Assembly (NCBI RefSeq): GCF_022631375.1
Contig: NZ_JALBGC010000004.1
Coordinates: forward strand, 1-64,000
Direction of reading: 5' to 3'
Length of the DNA stretch: 64,000 nucleotides
Source: Hymenobacter cyanobacteriorum
Lineage (GTDB): Bacteria; Bacteroidota; Bacteroidia; Cytophagales; Hymenobacteraceae
This document shows positions 62,316-64,000 of this stretch, one piece after another. The notes under the pieces are model-generated. The model was not told the origin of the DNA. It saw only the letters and a program-made list of their open reading frames with translations, and did no database searches. How positions within the stretch are numbered: position 1 is the first letter of the stretch; every line of letters begins with the position of its first letter. Position numbers and translations under genes: made by a program.

Positions 62316-63713
62316 ATGGATGTTAACCTGCAATTCCTCGGGGCCGCGCACTGCGTCACGGGCTCCAAGTACCTGCTCACGTTGGAGGAGGCCGCCGCAC
62401 GCCACCAGGTGCTGGTCGATTGCGGCCTGTTTCAGGGCTACAAGGAGCTGCGGCTGCGCAACCGCGAAAAGCTGCCCGTGGCTCCGGCCGAAGTGGAGCT
62501 GGTCATCCTCACCCATGCCCACATCGACCACAGCGGCTACCTGCCCAAGCTGGTGAAAGACGGCTTTCGGGGCCGCATTCTCTGCACCGAGCCCACCGCC
62601 GATTTGCTCAGCATCATGCTCCTTGATTCGGCCAAGCTGCAGGAGGAAGAGGCTGCCTACGCCAACAAGCAAGGCTATTCCAAACACCACCCGGCCCGGC
62701 CGCTGTACTCGCAGGCCGACGTGGCGCAGGTGCTGCCGCTGGTGGAAAGCGTGGCCTACGATGCGCCCATCGCGCTGCTCGACGGACGCCTCACGCTCAC
62801 CTTCCGCGAAGCTGGCCACATCCTGGGCTCGGCCATTGCCGAGCTGGACGTGCAGGGCATGCACCAGCGCAAGCGCCTCGTGTTTTCCGGCGACCTGGGC
62901 CGCTACGACAACCCCGTGCTCTACGACCCGGCCACCATTGCCCGGGCCGACGTGCTGCTGGTCGAGTCGACCTACGGCGACCGCATCACCCGCCTGGCCG
63001 ACCCCGAAACCGTGCTGGCCCGCACCGTGAACGAAGCCCTGGACCGGGGCGGCGTGCTGCTCATCGCCGCTTTTTCGGTGGGCCGCACCCAGGTGCTGCT
63101 CTACTACCTGAAAAAGCTGTTGGCGGCCAACCGGATTCCGCCCGTGCCGGTGTACGTCGACAGCCCCATGGCCCTGCGCGTGGTCGACCTGTACCCGCGC
63201 CACCCCACGGCGCACCGGCTGGGCCACGGCAACGTGTTCGATTTCAATGGTCTGCACCTGGTGGCCGAGGCCGAGCAGTCGAAGCTGCTGAACCTGAAAA
63301 CCGGCTGGGGCATCATCATCTCGGCCAGCGGCATGTGCACCGGTGGGCGCATCGTGCACCACCTGCACCACCGCCTGCCCCGGCCGCAGGATACGCTGCT
63401 GCTCATCGGCTACCAGGCCGAGGGCACGCGGGGCCGCCGCCTGCTGGCCGGCGAAAAAGAGTTGAAAATGTTTGGCGAGCTGGTACCCGTGCGCTGCCAA
63501 GTCGAGCACCTCGACGGCTTTTCGGCCCACGCCGACCGCCAGGATTTGCTGCGTTGGCTCGACCAGTTTCAGCCGCCGCCCCAGCGCACGTTTGTGGTGC
63601 ACGGCGAGCCACCGGCCGCCGAAGACCTGGCCGCCACCCTGCGCCAGCGCCACTGGTCCAACGTGGTAGTGCCCGAGTACCTGGAATCCGTCCGCCTGTT
63701 CGAATGGCTTTGA
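62316..63713 (+). CDS. MBL-fold beta-CASP metallo-hydrolase (RNA-processing type)
   Basis: The 465-residue enzyme has a metallo-beta-lactamase domain with ILTHAHIDHSGYLP, giving zinc ligands His67, His69, Asp71 and His72, and GHILGSAIAELD with a later metal His. The beta-CASP insert follows (VLLIAAFSVGRTQVLLYYLKKLL, DSPMALRVVDLY). The closing HAD-type SAHADRQDLLRWLDQFQP and VVHGEPPAAEDLAATL segments belong to the RNA specificity domain (RMMBL). It resembles CPSF73-like and YSH1-like proteins and is likely to cut RNA, but a non-RNA hydrolase role is possible. Length is normal. Confidence 0.9.
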   Translation: MDVNLQFLGAAHCVTGSKYLLTLEEAAARHQVLVDCGLFQGYKELRLRNREKLPVAPAEVELVILTHAHIDHSGYLPKLVKDGFRGRILCTEPTADLLSIMLLDSAKLQEEEAAYANKQGYSKHHPARPLYSQADVAQVLPLVESVAYDAPIALLDGRLTLTFREAGHILGSAIAELDVQGMHQRKRLVFSGDLGRYDNPVLYDPATIARADVLLVESTYGDRITRLADPETVLARTVNEALDRGGVLLIAAFSVGRTQVLLYYLKKLLAANRIPPVPVYVDSPMALRVVDLYPRHPTAHRLGHGNVFDFNGLHLVAEAEQSKLLNLKTGWGIIISASGMCTGGRIVHHLHHRLPRPQDTLLLIGYQAEGTRGRRLLAGEKELKMFGELVPVRCQVEHLDGFSAHADRQDLLRWLDQFQPPPQRTFVVHGEPPAAEDLAATLRQRHWSNVVVPEYLESVRLFEWL

Positions 63714-63762
63714 CGGGTTGCGACACCTCTTATCAATAACTCCTTCTTTACCGCAATTAGCC

Positions 63763-64000
63763 ATGAAAACGCGTCTTTTTATCGGGTTGCTATTGGGGCT
63801 GGGTTTCTCCCAGTACCAGGCTGCCGGACAGCGGCCGGTGGTCGTTTTTCCGCCCGTTATGCCCCCGCCGCCGGTCGATGAGCTGGTGATTACCAACGTG
63901 AACGTGGTGGATGTGGACCTGGGCGAAGTCGAACCGCACAAGAATGTGGTGATGCGCGACGGCGTCATCATTTCGGTGGGCAAGTGGGTGCCGGCCGGCC
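63763..64000 (+). CDS. Exported amidohydrolase, N-terminal part (cut by window end)
   Basis: The visible 79 residues start MKTRLFIGLLLGLGFSQYQA, a signal peptide, and continue with LVITNVNVVDVDLGEVEPHKNVVMRDG and VIISVG. This is the typical first strand pair of the amidohydrolase superfamily, imidazolonepropionase-like or prolidase-like subgroup, before the HxH metal motif. The active site lies beyond the window. It is probably a periplasmic or secreted metal-dependent hydrolase. Confidence 0.72.
   Translation, partial: MKTRLFIGLLLGLGFSQYQAAGQRPVVVFPPVMPPPPVDELVITNVNVVDVDLGEVEPHKNVVMRDGVIISVGKWVPAG

Noticed and set aside
62253..63983. Open frame of 576 codons antisense to the metallo-hydrolase
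   Set aside because: The sense strand has intact zinc and beta-CASP motifs; the antisense product has no motif and low-complexity His/Gln/Gly runs.

Overview
The window reads as chromosomal DNA of a GC-rich Bacteroidota member, most likely Hymenobacter or a close relative in the Hymenobacteraceae. This is inferred from the Bacteroidetes-type -7 promoter box (TAnnTTTG, here usually TACCTTTG or TACCTTCG), a T9SS type A sorting tail, CarboxypepD_reg-like surface proteins, S9 dipeptidyl peptidase IV, an OmpA/PD40 protein, DUF4142 lipoproteins and the high G+C codon choice. No rRNA, prophage, CRISPR array or defence island is visible. The only classical mobile-element trace is the C-terminal end of an IS5-type transposase at the extreme left edge.

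Layout. 1-6400: transposase tail, MORN-type small protein, amino-acid permease, two paralogous Cys-motif/CarboxypepD proteins and an AttH/CrtC-like lipoprotein. 6400-13400: orphan histidine kinase, dusB, CPBP protease, then lipid and nitrogen metabolism (cdsA, glutamate dehydrogenase, psd). 13400-19200: a YgiB/YgiC-like pair, a secreted protein, free-methionine-sulfoxide reductase, and the divergent ribD/prmC pair. 19200-31000: DPP4, surface lipoproteins, a FadL-like porin, a Gly/Tyr-rich lipoprotein, proS, two small secreted paralogs and an OmpA/PD40 protein. 31000-42300: outer-membrane barrel, delta-60-repeat T9SS cargo, hybrid sensor kinase, rpoN and asnS. 42300-47600: AlgJ/AlgI-like O-acetylation pair and three tandem paralogous exported proteins. 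47600-54100: uvrA, three tandem DUF4142 lipoproteins and one further lipoprotein. 54100-64000: paaG-like hydratase, ispD, queA, MacB/FtsX-like permease, MscS channel, TerB-like protein, two tRNA-Val genes, a UspA protein, a beta-CASP metallo-hydrolase and the start of an amidohydrolase.

Most genes are monocistronic or in very short operons, and many are separated by long, often perfect, bidirectional terminator hairpins. Several genes have the -7 box only 3-6 nt before the ATG, which suggests leaderless mRNAs.

The most unusual feature is a set of about fourteen large intergenic inverted repeats (arms about 23-39 bp), plus one solitary arm, in several sequence families. One superfamily starts GTCATnCnGA, another GTAGCGyGrAC, another TGTAGAGACGCGA. 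They sit mostly right against stop codons, and they supply the stop codon of two genes, the start codon of cdsA, N-terminal residues of IspD and part of a promoter. No mobilising transposase for them lies in this window.
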